Shown here one piece after another: positions 1 through 9,215 of a stretch of 26,972 nucleotides of DNA (position 1 is the stretch's first letter; each line of letters begins with the position of its first letter). The notes beneath the pieces were generated by a model that ran no database searches, had not been told where the DNA came from, and was given only the letters and a program-made list of their open reading frames with translations. The stretch spans positions 1-26,972 of the forward strand of contig JALJEE010002690.1 in assembly GCA_023231475.1 (NCBI GenBank), written 5' to 3'. The position numbers and the translations under genes were made by a program. Source of the DNA: Seison nebaliae (lineage: Eukaryota; Rotifera; Pararotatoria; Seisonacea; Seisonidae).

Positions 1-240
1 TGAGGATGTCATCAGCATAAGCGAAAACTGAAGGAAAAATTACATCACCTACTTTAAACGAGAATTTATTGTTGGCTTCAAGAAGAACATCATCAATAAT
101 TTTGCCAAAAATCCAAGGAGCTAGTATTGAACCTTGACGAAATTAAAGCTTTTATTAAAGAATTCACCATTCCTCTTACGTCATTAAAAATTACACCAAC
201 ATAATTGATAGAAAGTGTCATTGTAAATAAGCGAAGTTTC
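1..240 (-). mobile_element. Decayed non-LTR retrotransposon (LINE) reverse transcriptase fragment, cut by the left edge
   Basis: Read on the minus strand, positions 139-2 encode RQGSILAPWIF followed about 30 residues later by FAYADDIL. These are the paired motifs of a LINE reverse transcriptase: the Q-G-x-x-L-x-P-x-x-F motif and the YADD catalytic box, at the short spacing usual for non-LTR elements. Just upstream (about 140-235), in another frame, IFNDVRGMVNSLIKA resembles the preceding palm segment, so a frameshift and a stop codon separate the pieces. The element runs off the window to the left. The clade (Jockey, RTE or CR1 type) cannot be told from this much sequence. Confidence 0.7.
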
Positions 241-497
241 TCTATGGTCCATGACAATCGGAAAATTGTCAAGATTTGTCAGAAAATACTATTACTCTAA
301 TTTTTTAACAGACTACTATTTAAACTTTAACTAGATTTTAACTAACATTAAAACTATTTATATGCCAAAGACTAAAAAATTCAGAAAATTAAAAAATTAA
401 GTTATATTCATTATAAATAAACGCAAATCATACATGTAGCGTACATCAGTTTAGGACACATTTGTTTGATGAAATCGTAGATTTGTTTTTGAGGGGA

Positions 498-642
498 GAC
501 AGACAATTCGGAAACTTGCCAATTCGGAGTCTATGCAACGTCTACAGTATCTACACTATAGATAGTGTGTTTTAAGTGTTAGGTATTAAAGAGTCTCCGA
601 ATTATGGCAGTTTCAAATTGGCACGTCCCCGAATTGTCTGTC
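498..642. mobile_element. Foldback / MITE-like element with 27-bp inverted ends
   Basis: Positions 498-524 (starting GACAGACAATTCGG) and the reverse complement of 642-616 match at 24 of 27 bases. About 90 bp of non-coding sequence lie between the arms, which also holds further partial copies of the AATTCGGAG motif. A near-direct repeat (TTTTTGAGG on the left, TTTCTGAGG on the right) flanks the arms and might be a target-site duplication, but its spacing to the arms is unequal. No protein is encoded. It could be a non-autonomous DNA transposon or a chance palindrome, and the arm length favours the former. Confidence 0.45.
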
Positions 643-660
643 GTTCGTTTCTGAGGATAA

Positions 661-2318
661 CTTTCTTTTGGGATATCGAAATATCATATGAATAAATTTA
701 TATGATTTTTTTAATTTTTAATTACGGGAATTTTAACTAATAATAATTTTTAACAAACAAATAAGAATAATTAGTAAATGATGATATCGACATCATCATT
801 ATGATGTTAATATGTTATGACGTCATATCACTTTCAAATTGATCCATATGAAATTGAAAATGAGATTAACCAGATATGAAGAATATCAGACAAATGGAAA
901 ATGGAATAAAATGCAAAAATTTTGGAGAGACCAGTTCTTAACCCATAAGGATCTAACTCATAAATAGGATCATAAATTTCTTTATCTTTTCAGACAGTTC
1001 TCAACCTTTTTTCTCAATCTCAAACAGTTTTCAACCTGTTTTCTCATTTTCGGGCAATTCTGAAAATCTGTTCATCTGTTCATCTGTTCTGTAACTGTTC
1101 ATAAACAATTAACTCATAATTAGATAACCATAAGAATTATTATTTATTTAATATTTCGATCGAGATTAATTTGAAAAAAGTGAATAAGATGTCTTAATTG
1201 ATTGAGGGAGTCGCGGTCAATTGGTACAGAACATGTCGAATCATATAAGAATATTAAACGTTTGAACACCATAATATAAAAGTTAACAGACAAATCATAA
1301 TATCGAGAGGAAAAATAATATAAATAAAGCAAAATGGTTTCCGGAGAATATAGAGGTAGGACTAGATTCCATAGAAGTTAAAACCGAATCTTCCACAGAA
1401 CGAACCTAAATTTAGATGAAAAAGAGAAGAATACTCTCTAGACTTTGTTTAAAATTCGATCGAGAGCAAGTGAAGAAAGTGAGCGAATATCGATCAGCGA
1501 GTCGAACAGAAATGTAAGAAGTAAGAGAGGTGTTAGAGAATGAACGATTACCATGGTAATATGACTGCAGTCGAAATCAACCATAATTTTGATTCGTTAA
1601 TGGAAATCAATCTTTCAGCGAGAAAACGAAATGTACGTACATAAGAGAGCTTCACATAATCATAAGATCAAATAATACTGAAAAAATAGGTGATATTAAT
1701 TTTATCATCAAACTTGTTTGAGAATCATCTTTCTATAAATATTGATGGACATACAAGAAAGCTGAAGACTACATTATTTCATTATATGTATGATATAATA
1801 GTCTATTTATTAGGTCGTCTTGTTACATTTCATTAGCTGTTTTAAATATTTTGTTAAGTATTCGCATAGCGAATCTTTCAATATATAACCTCAAATAGCT
1901 TTCAAATTGTGTGATCATCATCAGAAAAGTGAAATTCATAATGGAAAAGTTCATCAAATCATGCATAGAATGGCTACTCCAATTTTATACCATTATGCAA
2001 GAATAATAATATACTCACGTAAGTTTACAAAAACATAATAAAGAATTCTTTCGAGAAATCTAAGATTCTACAAGATGTACATCTTCGATTGACAAGAAAC
2101 TAAGTAAATATAAAATAAATATTATTTATTTGTTTGTTGTATTGTTATAATTCTTGTATATTACATTTATTATTAATTAATGGAGCAACAAGATAAAATT
2201 TGAAGAATGTTACTGTCACATGAATCATATAAATAAACTTCTCTGAAGACTTTCGAAATTATTCCATGATTCATTAACTAACTCATATTGTCCTCTGGAC
2301 TAATTTATCATTTGTTAT
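661..2318. other. Gene-poor stretch with short tandem repeats
   Basis: I see no convincing coding region on either strand. About 990-1065 carries just over two degenerate copies of a roughly 34-bp unit built on CAGTTCTCAACCTTTTTTCTCA. It is followed at about 1067-1093 by three copies of the octamer ATCTGTTC. The remainder is AT-rich unique-looking sequence. Confidence 0.5.
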
Positions 2319-2362
2319 ATGATAATCCATCATGTTAATCGTTCGTACATGTTTGTTTTTGA

Positions 2363-2472
2363 GAATACTTATAATAATAATATTAATACTTATAATTCTT
2401 ATAATAAGAATAATAATAATAATACTTATAATTCTTATAATAATGATAATACTTATAATACTTATAATTATA
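2363..2472. repeat. Degenerate AAT/CTTATAAT simple repeat
   Basis: Short units such as AATACTTATAAT and TTCTTATAATAA are repeated for about 110 bp. They produce an Asn/Tyr-rich open frame on the plus strand that is most simply explained by the repeat. No gene is supported here. Confidence 0.7.
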
Positions 2473-3055
2473 ACCAGCAGATAATTAAGACTATGGAATA
2501 CGTTACAGTATGGAGAAGAACAACATAAAGAAAATAATTAACTATTTAAAATTTATCAATGTACATGGGAAATAAGAATGCAAAATGAAATCGATAAGTA
2601 ACGAAAGATTAGGAGTCCAATTTTAATGCATTCGCGATTTGAGCGTAATCAACAAGGAAGAAAGGTAAAGTTTTATTTGAAGGAAACAAAAAGAAGAAGA
2701 GAATAAATATTTCCAATAAATTAAATGAAGTGTACAGTAGTTGCAATAATGCGAAATGCCAATATTGAACATGGACTATGAGGGCGATATGTCTTAAACA
2801 ATTTCTATTCTCTATAAACTAGACCGTCATCCCAACTCGTTATTGCCGTATATGAATCTTATTTGAAGCTGAATACATATTGTTTCCGTTTTGCCTCTCT
2901 ATATAAGCAGCCAAAGTAACAAATTATTTCAATATTCCATTTCCGATATAAACAGTTCTTTATGTTCCCATTATTTATCTATTCCTTTTTTCAAGTACAT
3001 CTGTTGTAGTTAGTTTCGGAAAGGAAGTACGTTTAGGTATAATACCAATTAAACG

Positions 3056-3074
3056 AACTTCTAAGTTAGAAGTT
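3056..3074. repeat. 19-bp perfect palindrome
   Basis: AACTTCTAA, one base, then TTAGAAGTT. A related GAAAGTTCTAACTA motif recurs at about 3297-3310, so the two may be parts of one decayed repeat. The distance to the hAT relic (about 350 bp) leaves a link open but unproven. Confidence 0.4.
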
Positions 3075-3428
3075 CTAACTAGATGATTCTTGGAAAAAAA
3101 CAAAAAGTAATTCAGTCTGCTGAAAATGTCGCTAGGAGTTTTGGCAAGATGGTTCAACTATCGTTTCGTGATTATTCGAGCAGAAAAATATTTAAAAGAT
3201 ATAAGGTTATTCTTCCCTTTCATAAGCTTTGTGTACATGTGGTTCTTAACTTAACAATAATCAAAACAGTGCAACATATATAACCTTCTTTCAAGTTGAA
3301 AGTTCTAACTAACATAACACCAAAATATATTCGCACATATTGTACATAATGTATTCATCCTAATTACTTATTAGCACCATTGTAAATGTGGATAATAAAT
3401 AGAAACTAGAAATTTATGAATAGTATTC

Positions 3429-3840
3429 ATGGTCGGATTTCAATTGGCGTCAATATTGAGTAACGTTTGCGAATCTTTCAAAATTGAAACAATAGTTTAT
3501 CCCCATGACGATGACGAAGAATTGGAAAATTCTGATACGGGCCAAATAAAATTCAACGCTATACAAGAAAAGGTTGAAGAGGATCAGGATTTATCGGATG
3601 ATATGGCTAGGTATTCCATCGAATGTAAGCGTCGAAAAATATTGGTTGAGAAACCAAAAAACTTTGCCCATTCTTTATAAAATTATTAAGGAAATTAATT
3701 GCATCTTCACAAATTCTTTAAAGTCGGAACAAATGTTCTCATCGGCGGTGAATATTTACATCTCGAAAAGAAATTGACCCACCGATGAGAACTTATATCC
3801 AATCTAACATTTCTTCACGTTAACAAGTAGGTAGCTTTCT
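3429..3840 (+). pseudogene. Decayed hAT-family transposase, C-terminal dimerisation region
   Basis: The plus-strand frame from about 3625 to 3777 reads SVEKYWLRNQKTLPILYKII, then FTNSLKSEQMFSSAVN, then ISKRN. This is the signature of the hAT C-terminal dimerisation domain (consensus W-W...FP-x-LS-x-x-A...S-x-x-SE-x-x-FS-x-x-G...K-R). After an in-frame stop, PTDENLYPI continues the family pattern. The upstream acidic part (3429-3620, NSDTGQIKFNAIQEKVEEDQ) lies in another frame, so at least one frameshift separates them. No N-terminal BED finger, catalytic residues or terminal repeats were found. This is a plain DNA-transposon relic, and a domesticated gene is unlikely given the frame breaks. 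Confidence 0.65.
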
Positions 3841-4106
3841 ACGACTAAAAATTTTTTCATTCATCTTGAAAATAAAATTTTTTTCATAACTACCTAAACT
3901 CTCACTGGGAAATTCTGTGAAATTTTGTAAAATTTTTTATAAAATTTTTATAGAAATCGTTCGCGAAGGAAATGAATACATTCGTTCGAGCGGTATTGAT
4001 AAGAACAATGTATTTTGTTCTCATCCAACTGATTTTCAAAATTATATTCGAGAACAGTCCATTTTTGTTCGTGTTCGTGTGAATAGTACTAATGAATACA
4101 TACAGT

Positions 4107-4340
4107 AATAAGAAACTGTGGATCTTTTGTTTTATTGTTCATAAAAATCTAATTTCTAATTCTAATTAAAAATAAATGGAATAAGTCCGACATAGGGTGA
4201 CGGGCAAAATACCACCCTACTTGTCCTATAACCACGACATATTCGACTTAAAAACATTTCAGCTGATTAGGTCGAAATAAATTAAGAACAATAAGAAAAT
4301 ATGGATCTTTTGTTCTATTCCATCGACTTATTCCATTGAG
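4107..4340. repeat. Compound repeat: 13-bp inverted ends plus direct repeats
   Basis: AATGGAATAAGTC at 4175-4187 is matched perfectly by its reverse complement at 4325-4337. The same region holds direct near-repeats of AATAAGAAA...TGGATCTTTTGTT at 4107-4135 and 4289-4313. The arrangement resembles a small non-autonomous element or a rearranged repeat. No coding sequence lies inside. Confidence 0.35.
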
Positions 4341-4652
4341 TGAGACGACAAATTCAATAATGTAACAACTGGAAAAGTTTATTTGGAAGAAGTTGTTTCC
4401 CTCTTTATTAGCAATATGATATCAATATTTTAAGACGAAATTGATTTTTAAACAAAGAAATTTTACTTCCTCAATAAATTTTAATGATTAAATGTTGTTT
4501 GAATGATGGATCATATGTCATTCGATGGAACTACTCTATGAAGAAGTCGACAATATGTCGTCCATTGTTATGTAAAGAATATAAATAAAAACTTTTCACT
4601 TAATCGATCATTAGTGATCGATATTGTTGCAGAGAGGAAAGTAGAAATTTAA
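4341..4652. other. 3' flank of the GULO gene, nothing else recognised
   Basis: AT-rich sequence with a small palindrome at about 4605-4620 (CGATCATTAGTGATCG). No open frame or RNA gene is apparent. It presumably contains the 3' UTR of the minus-strand gene that ends at 4653. Confidence 0.4.
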
Positions 4653-6356
4653 TTATTTCGAAGAGTAGCCAAACACTCTGTTTATATAATCATTTTGAAA
4701 TAAGCCCAACGAGTCGTATGATGAACGAATTGAATTGAATTTCTCAAAATTCTCTCCATACATTCTCTCCAATTCTTCTTTTGGACAGTCGAAGGCCTTA
4801 GCCCAATGGGGTTTTCCACCATTCCTTCTCATTAATTGTTCGTAACATTTCCAATATTCATCTTTCTGAATTTCGAAACCGTATGGTCTACTCAAATAAA
4901 AATTTTTTTCAACTCTCATCAGTCAATACCTAACCTGTACATGATGATTCCGATGTAGCATGTCAATGGTCGATTCCCTGTTGGACTTAAGAGACAATTA
5001 TCGCCGCTTATAAAACGAATATCGATCGGAGAATGTGCTTTAATATTTGGATGATTATCGATTATATCAGCTAATTCTGTTATGACTTTCGTGGCTCTGG
5101 AACTGAATGAAAAGTGAATGGAAATCATGAAGGATATATGGAATGAACTAATCGAAACTCCATTCGGTGACATATTGCTTAAATAAACATTCGAACTGAT
5201 AAATATCGTTAGCGTAACCGATTCGATGTGCTGACTTTTCGTAACAAGTCCTAAACAACCATCGATTGATCCATTTGTTGATGGAGGGAAGGAATTTTCT
5301 ATTATAAAAAATTTGAAATATTTCTCGAATCGGAAAAAAGAAACGAACGAGACGAAATAAAAGAATTCCAATAAATAATACCCACAAAATTTATCAACGA
5401 ACCAAGAAGAGTTATCAAATATTTCCTTGTTCGTTCGATTCATTGAGTAACAAACACATTTTCTCGTATAAGGGAAGTAGAGCATTCGAAAATAATCGGA
5501 TGTTGTGATTAAGTTATGTAAATTATGGTTTAACTGAAAACAATGAAATTGGAGAAAACATTTGGATGAAATATAATCACACCTGCTCAATTGATTGAAT
5601 GAACCGTTTCTCACTCAATTTAAATCGTTCTTCTACTTGCAATTTAACTCGGAGAATTACACCCAGACAACCTAAATGACATCCTAAAGCCAAGAACTCA
5701 TCACCATCTGATGGATTTAAAGTCTTGATCTCTCCATTTGACAACATAACATCATATTGCAGCACCTTATTTATAAAAATAACAGTCGAATTAAAATTGA
5801 AGAATTTCCTTAAGTAAAATTCGGAAGAACATAATGACCAAAAGTGTGAGTTGATTTTCCACTGGAATGAGTCGCACAACCGAGCACACCTCCAACTGTC
5901 ACATTCGTTATCGAGCCAACACTATATCAAATTAAATATTCTCCGAAAAAATATTTAGCTGCAAATTAACATTGGTAGTTGCAGATCATGTTTGAGCAGT
6001 TCATTCATTAGATGTGTCATTGTCGCTCCCGCTTCCACCACTACACTCTTCTCTTCTTCGTTCACTGAAATCACTTTGTTCATATCTTTCATATCGATCA
6101 AGACATCAGGAGAACAAACAATATCCGATGGAGAATGACCACATCCAACCATTCGGACAATTAAATTTTTCTTTCTACTATCACTTAAAATCTTTCGATG
6201 AATTATAATTAAATATGAAAGTTGAAAAGAAACATTTTCTATATCTCTTTCATTCTTGGGCAAATAATATTTTTGTGGAGTACAACCAAAAGTTCCAGCC
6301 CAATTCTGGAACTTCTTTCTATAGATAATAAAAGCCAAATTCTGAGAAATCGCCAT
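4653..6356 (-). CDS. Gulo: L-gulonolactone oxidase (GULO), 8 exons, about 451 aa
   Basis: FAD-linked aldonolactone oxidase, the last step of ascorbate synthesis, normally on the microsomal membrane. Exons by eye (minus strand): 6356-6234, 6191-5971, 5921-5831, 5765-5583, 5533-5349, 5298-5149, 5102-4935, 4887-4653. Every intron is GT-AG, 42-65 nt, and the phases join into one frame. Residues 56-64 read VGCGHSPSD, and His60 matches the covalent flavin histidine of rat GULO. GCATHSSG and HLGCLGV continue the FAD-binding domain. YYLLEFFYFVSKFLPS is the hydrophobic segment. The C-terminal ALO domain has INRW, FECLFKQYV, IIMYRPYG and the catalytic HWAK at 401-404. Length is close to vertebrate GULO (440 aa), and alignment through the predicted splice joins is gap-free where compared. 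No breaks were seen. The identification is secure, but exact splice sites are predictions. Confidence 0.93.
6192..6233 (-). other. 42-nt GT-AG intron 1 of GULO, divisible by three and stop-free
   Basis: The intron begins GTTTCTTTTC and ends CATCGAAAG. Read through, it would insert 14 residues (VSFQLSYLIIIHRK) between DIEN and ILSD, where the family has no insertion, so it is better read as an intron. It is the shortest in the window and introduces no stop or frame change if retained. Confidence 0.7.
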
Positions 6357-7306
6357 GATGAGTAACCGCTATTAGTCTGATTATATAAAAGATAAATAAA
6401 CTTGTAAATTATGCTTAAAAAATAATTAAAATCGAGAGAATTATATTCTATCTAAAGTCTATCCTATCATCATAATGGATCATATGGTTAACTAATATTT
6501 ACTAATTTAGTGTTACGGATCTAATGTAAATAACTGACCCAACACAAATAACACTTATGTCAATCCAAAAGTTTTTTGTTATATTTTAAGAACTTTGAAA
6601 AATTTCCTCTCCATAAATTTTCATCAAAATTTATCTTACGAGTTCAAAGTTAAACAGAAGTTAAAAATTAAGAGAAACACTTTTAAATGTAAATATTAGT
6701 TGATAACACTCATATAAGCCAACTTTTTTAATCAAAAATAATTTATAAAATTGAAGTAATTGTTCTTTAAAAAAACATCTGATCGAACTGATAAGTTGAT
6801 TATCATTTAGAGAGAATGTTTCAAACTTATACAAGATAAATGGAAAAACACTTTGATTGTAGATAAATGAATTTGAATGAAATCTAATGATGTCATTAAG
6901 CTTAAGATTTCAACTACAACCTTCCATCTCCCAGATTCAGTCGGAGGTTGATAGAAGAGAACATTTGAACCTTTACCCATTTAGTTAAAATATTTCTGAT
7001 TATTCATTCAGCTATCCATGTCCATGTTACGCACAACAATTTGTATATTAGATCAATCTTGTGGCATATGTACATGATACATGGACGTGGTGGGAAAAAC
7101 AGAATGAAATATTTCTGGGAGCATGTCTAATCATTTCTCGCTTGAAGTTCAAGTGGGAAATCTTGTACTTTCCCTGAAATTCATTAATTCGATGTTTGTC
7201 AGAGATAGGTAAGCTGTCTTCTTTGGATCCTTTGCTTTTTATGTGTCTCTCAATTGTCTAATGTCTAGAAATTATGTACATTTATTCCATTAATTCTTTA
7301 TAAATT

Positions 7307-7495
7307 TTATGCTACGTAACTATTTCGTCCATGTAGGTGAATGTTGATTTCCTCATAATTCTCTGTGTTTTCGTTATACAAGTTCAAATAAATGAAATAA
7401 AGATGCGGTTGATCTCTTCCATCGATCATTTGAAGATACTTCAACATTTCCAAGTGAGTTCTCTTTCTGTTTGGGGGAGGAAATGAGTCTGTTCG
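7307..7495 (-). CDS. Possible terminal exon of an unrecognised minus-strand gene
   Basis: A polypyrimidine-rich acceptor (TACTTTGTTCAG) precedes an open frame reading RTDSFPPPNRKRTHLEMLKY and ending ...GRNSYVA-stop. AATAAA follows on the minus strand about 25 nt after the stop. The polar, Pro/Asn/Tyr-rich composition looks more protein-like than neighbouring frames. No upstream exon could be joined, no family was recognised, and a competing frame is also open over part of it. It may be chance. Confidence 0.2.
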   Translation of the reverse strand, partial: RTDSFPPPNRKRTHLEMLKYLQMIDGRDQPHLYFIYLNLYNENTENYEEINIHLHGRNSYVA

Positions 7496-7687
7496 TCTGA
7501 ACAAAGTAGAATTCTTCTCTTTGAGAAGTTCACATAAAAATTATTCTGATTCTTCTTCTCCCCAAACACACATACACAAACACAGATTAGAAATTGAAAG
7601 AAATAGAGACTTTAACTCTGTATTTCCTAACACTTATTTATTTATTTAAAACTACCACGATACATCTCTAGTTGAATGGATATACTC

Positions 7688-7770
7688 TTATTAATACATA
7701 AATATATATACATACATATATATACATACATGTACGATATATATATATCTATATATATCGTATATAGATT
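7688..7770. repeat. TA/CATA-rich simple repeat with palindromic core
   Basis: Alternating ATAT, CATACATA and TACATACATG units are followed by an inverted repeat at 7734-7761. This is a typical AT-rich microsatellite. Confidence 0.8.
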
Positions 7771-9215
7771 AATGTGTAATATAATTAAATGAAAAGAAGT
7801 AAGTGGTGTAAGTGATGTGTGTGTGGGGTGAGAGAAAGAGAGTGAAGGTATTGGTGTATATGGTCACATGCTCCCATTAATATACTAGGTAATGTATGTG
7901 TATTAGAATTTGAATGAATGAATAAATGAATGGATTGTACTGTATGTGTTATAATGAAACGCATAAGATGCTATACGTAAAGACATGTAATGATAGGAGA
8001 GTATAAATATAAGTGGAGAAATAAATATAAGAAAATATTTGAGATATATGAAGTTAAATGCTGAATGAAAAGAATGCGTGGTACTGCTGGCATGGATACA
8101 ATGGTGATTTAATTTTAATGTTATATATTGTTACGATGACATTCTTTCTTATATTCAAATTTTATATAAATCATTTGGAAGTTTTCTTCTTGTTTCTGAA
8201 TAAATTTTAATTTGAACGGATTATTCCTCCTCCCATTCATTACGCTCTTTATTTCTCATATATGTTTTTTCATTGACGTTTCATAATATGTGAATGGAAA
8301 TGAATGGTTGTACATATAAAGAAACTATTCCATATATGCAGCTACTCATTTTGATGGCCAATATGAAGATGATGTTCATCATTTTGTTGGTTCAATTTTC
8401 TCTTAATTGGAATTCGCCTCCTTATTCATTATGTTTCCTCATCTCCCTCCACCGAATTACCTCATGGAAGGTGCTTCATTTTTTTAAATCGATTGTTTTT
8501 TCGTCGAACTGTTTCAATTTAGAATTTCCGTTGAATTAATCAAACATTTGTCGACTTCATTCACAGATAAACTTGTTTCTCCTCACAATAAAAAAACGGC
8601 GCAGATATTTTATTTTTAAAGGACGTCGAAAGTTGCTTGGAGGAAACGATAATCTCAAAGTAATATTTTCTAACAGTTAACAGAAAGATTTGGGAGATAA
8701 AAGAAAATTAATTTCAATTTCATCAATTTCATCAATTTCATCTATCATAAATCACAGTGATCATCCTCAAAATAGTCAAAAGAAAGCATTCGTTACTACA
8801 ATTCTTATAGAAAATCTCGTTGTTTCATTTATTTAAAATTTTGTTTTGTGGACGAATCCATCCGTAAATTCCAATACAGTATTCTCAATTTTAATCTATT
8901 CGACGATTCTCATATGTGCCCATTTATACACAGCTGAGATCGTGTGTAGAGAATTTATTCTTAATTCCGTTATTAATTTTATTCCGTCTAAAAAGATATT
9001 CGAAAGCGAAAAAACAATTATTTTAATTCCATCAAATAATATTCTTCCCTTCAACAATTGTTTCGGAAAATCCTTAAATTCAATTTAAAAGATATTCAAT
9101 TGAAGAATTGGTCGTGAATGATTCTTCGATGCTGCCTAACGAATGTTTATAAAATTTATTCGACTATTCAGAAAGCATATGAGACGAAATCTATTTTGGA
9201 TATTAATATAATTCA

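Larger units (their letters stand above)
6357..9215. other. Long gene-poor divergent intergenic region between GULO and PAP
   Basis: It holds TA/CATA simple repeats at about 7688-7770, including a palindrome ACGATATATAT...ATATATATCGT at 7734-7761. A 9-bp tandem repeat ATCAATTTC lies at about 8715-8742. Only weak coding signals are visible: a possible terminal exon at 7307-7495 and a 57-codon ATG frame at 6807-6980, both on the minus strand. A TATATAA motif sits about 20 nt before the GULO ATG, too close to serve as its TATA box. Promoters and 5' UTR exons of both flanking genes probably lie here but cannot be placed. Confidence 0.45.

Noticed and set aside
2319-2528. Asn/Tyr-rich 69-codon frame as a gene
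   Set aside because: It is translation of an AAT/CTTATAAT simple repeat.
6374-6383. TATA-box-like TATATAA upstream of GULO
   Set aside because: It lies only about 20 nt before the ATG, so a TATA-driven start would fall inside the coding region. Such motifs are common in this AT-rich DNA.
6807-6980. 57-codon minus-strand ATG frame (MGKGSNVLFYQPPTESGRWK...)
   Set aside because: The first 20 residues look protein-like and are followed by a GT, but no downstream exon could be joined and the second half looks random. It is too weak to call.
8294-8539. 81-codon hydrophobic plus-strand frame
   Set aside because: Phe/Leu/Ser-rich composition is typical of T-rich non-coding DNA. Another frame (MFPHLPPPNYLMEG) is equally plausible over part of it, and no splice partner was found.
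8846-9088. 80-codon plus-strand frame just upstream of PAP
   Set aside because: It has no domain, no conserved look and no splice link to PAP. It is more likely 5' flank or UTR.
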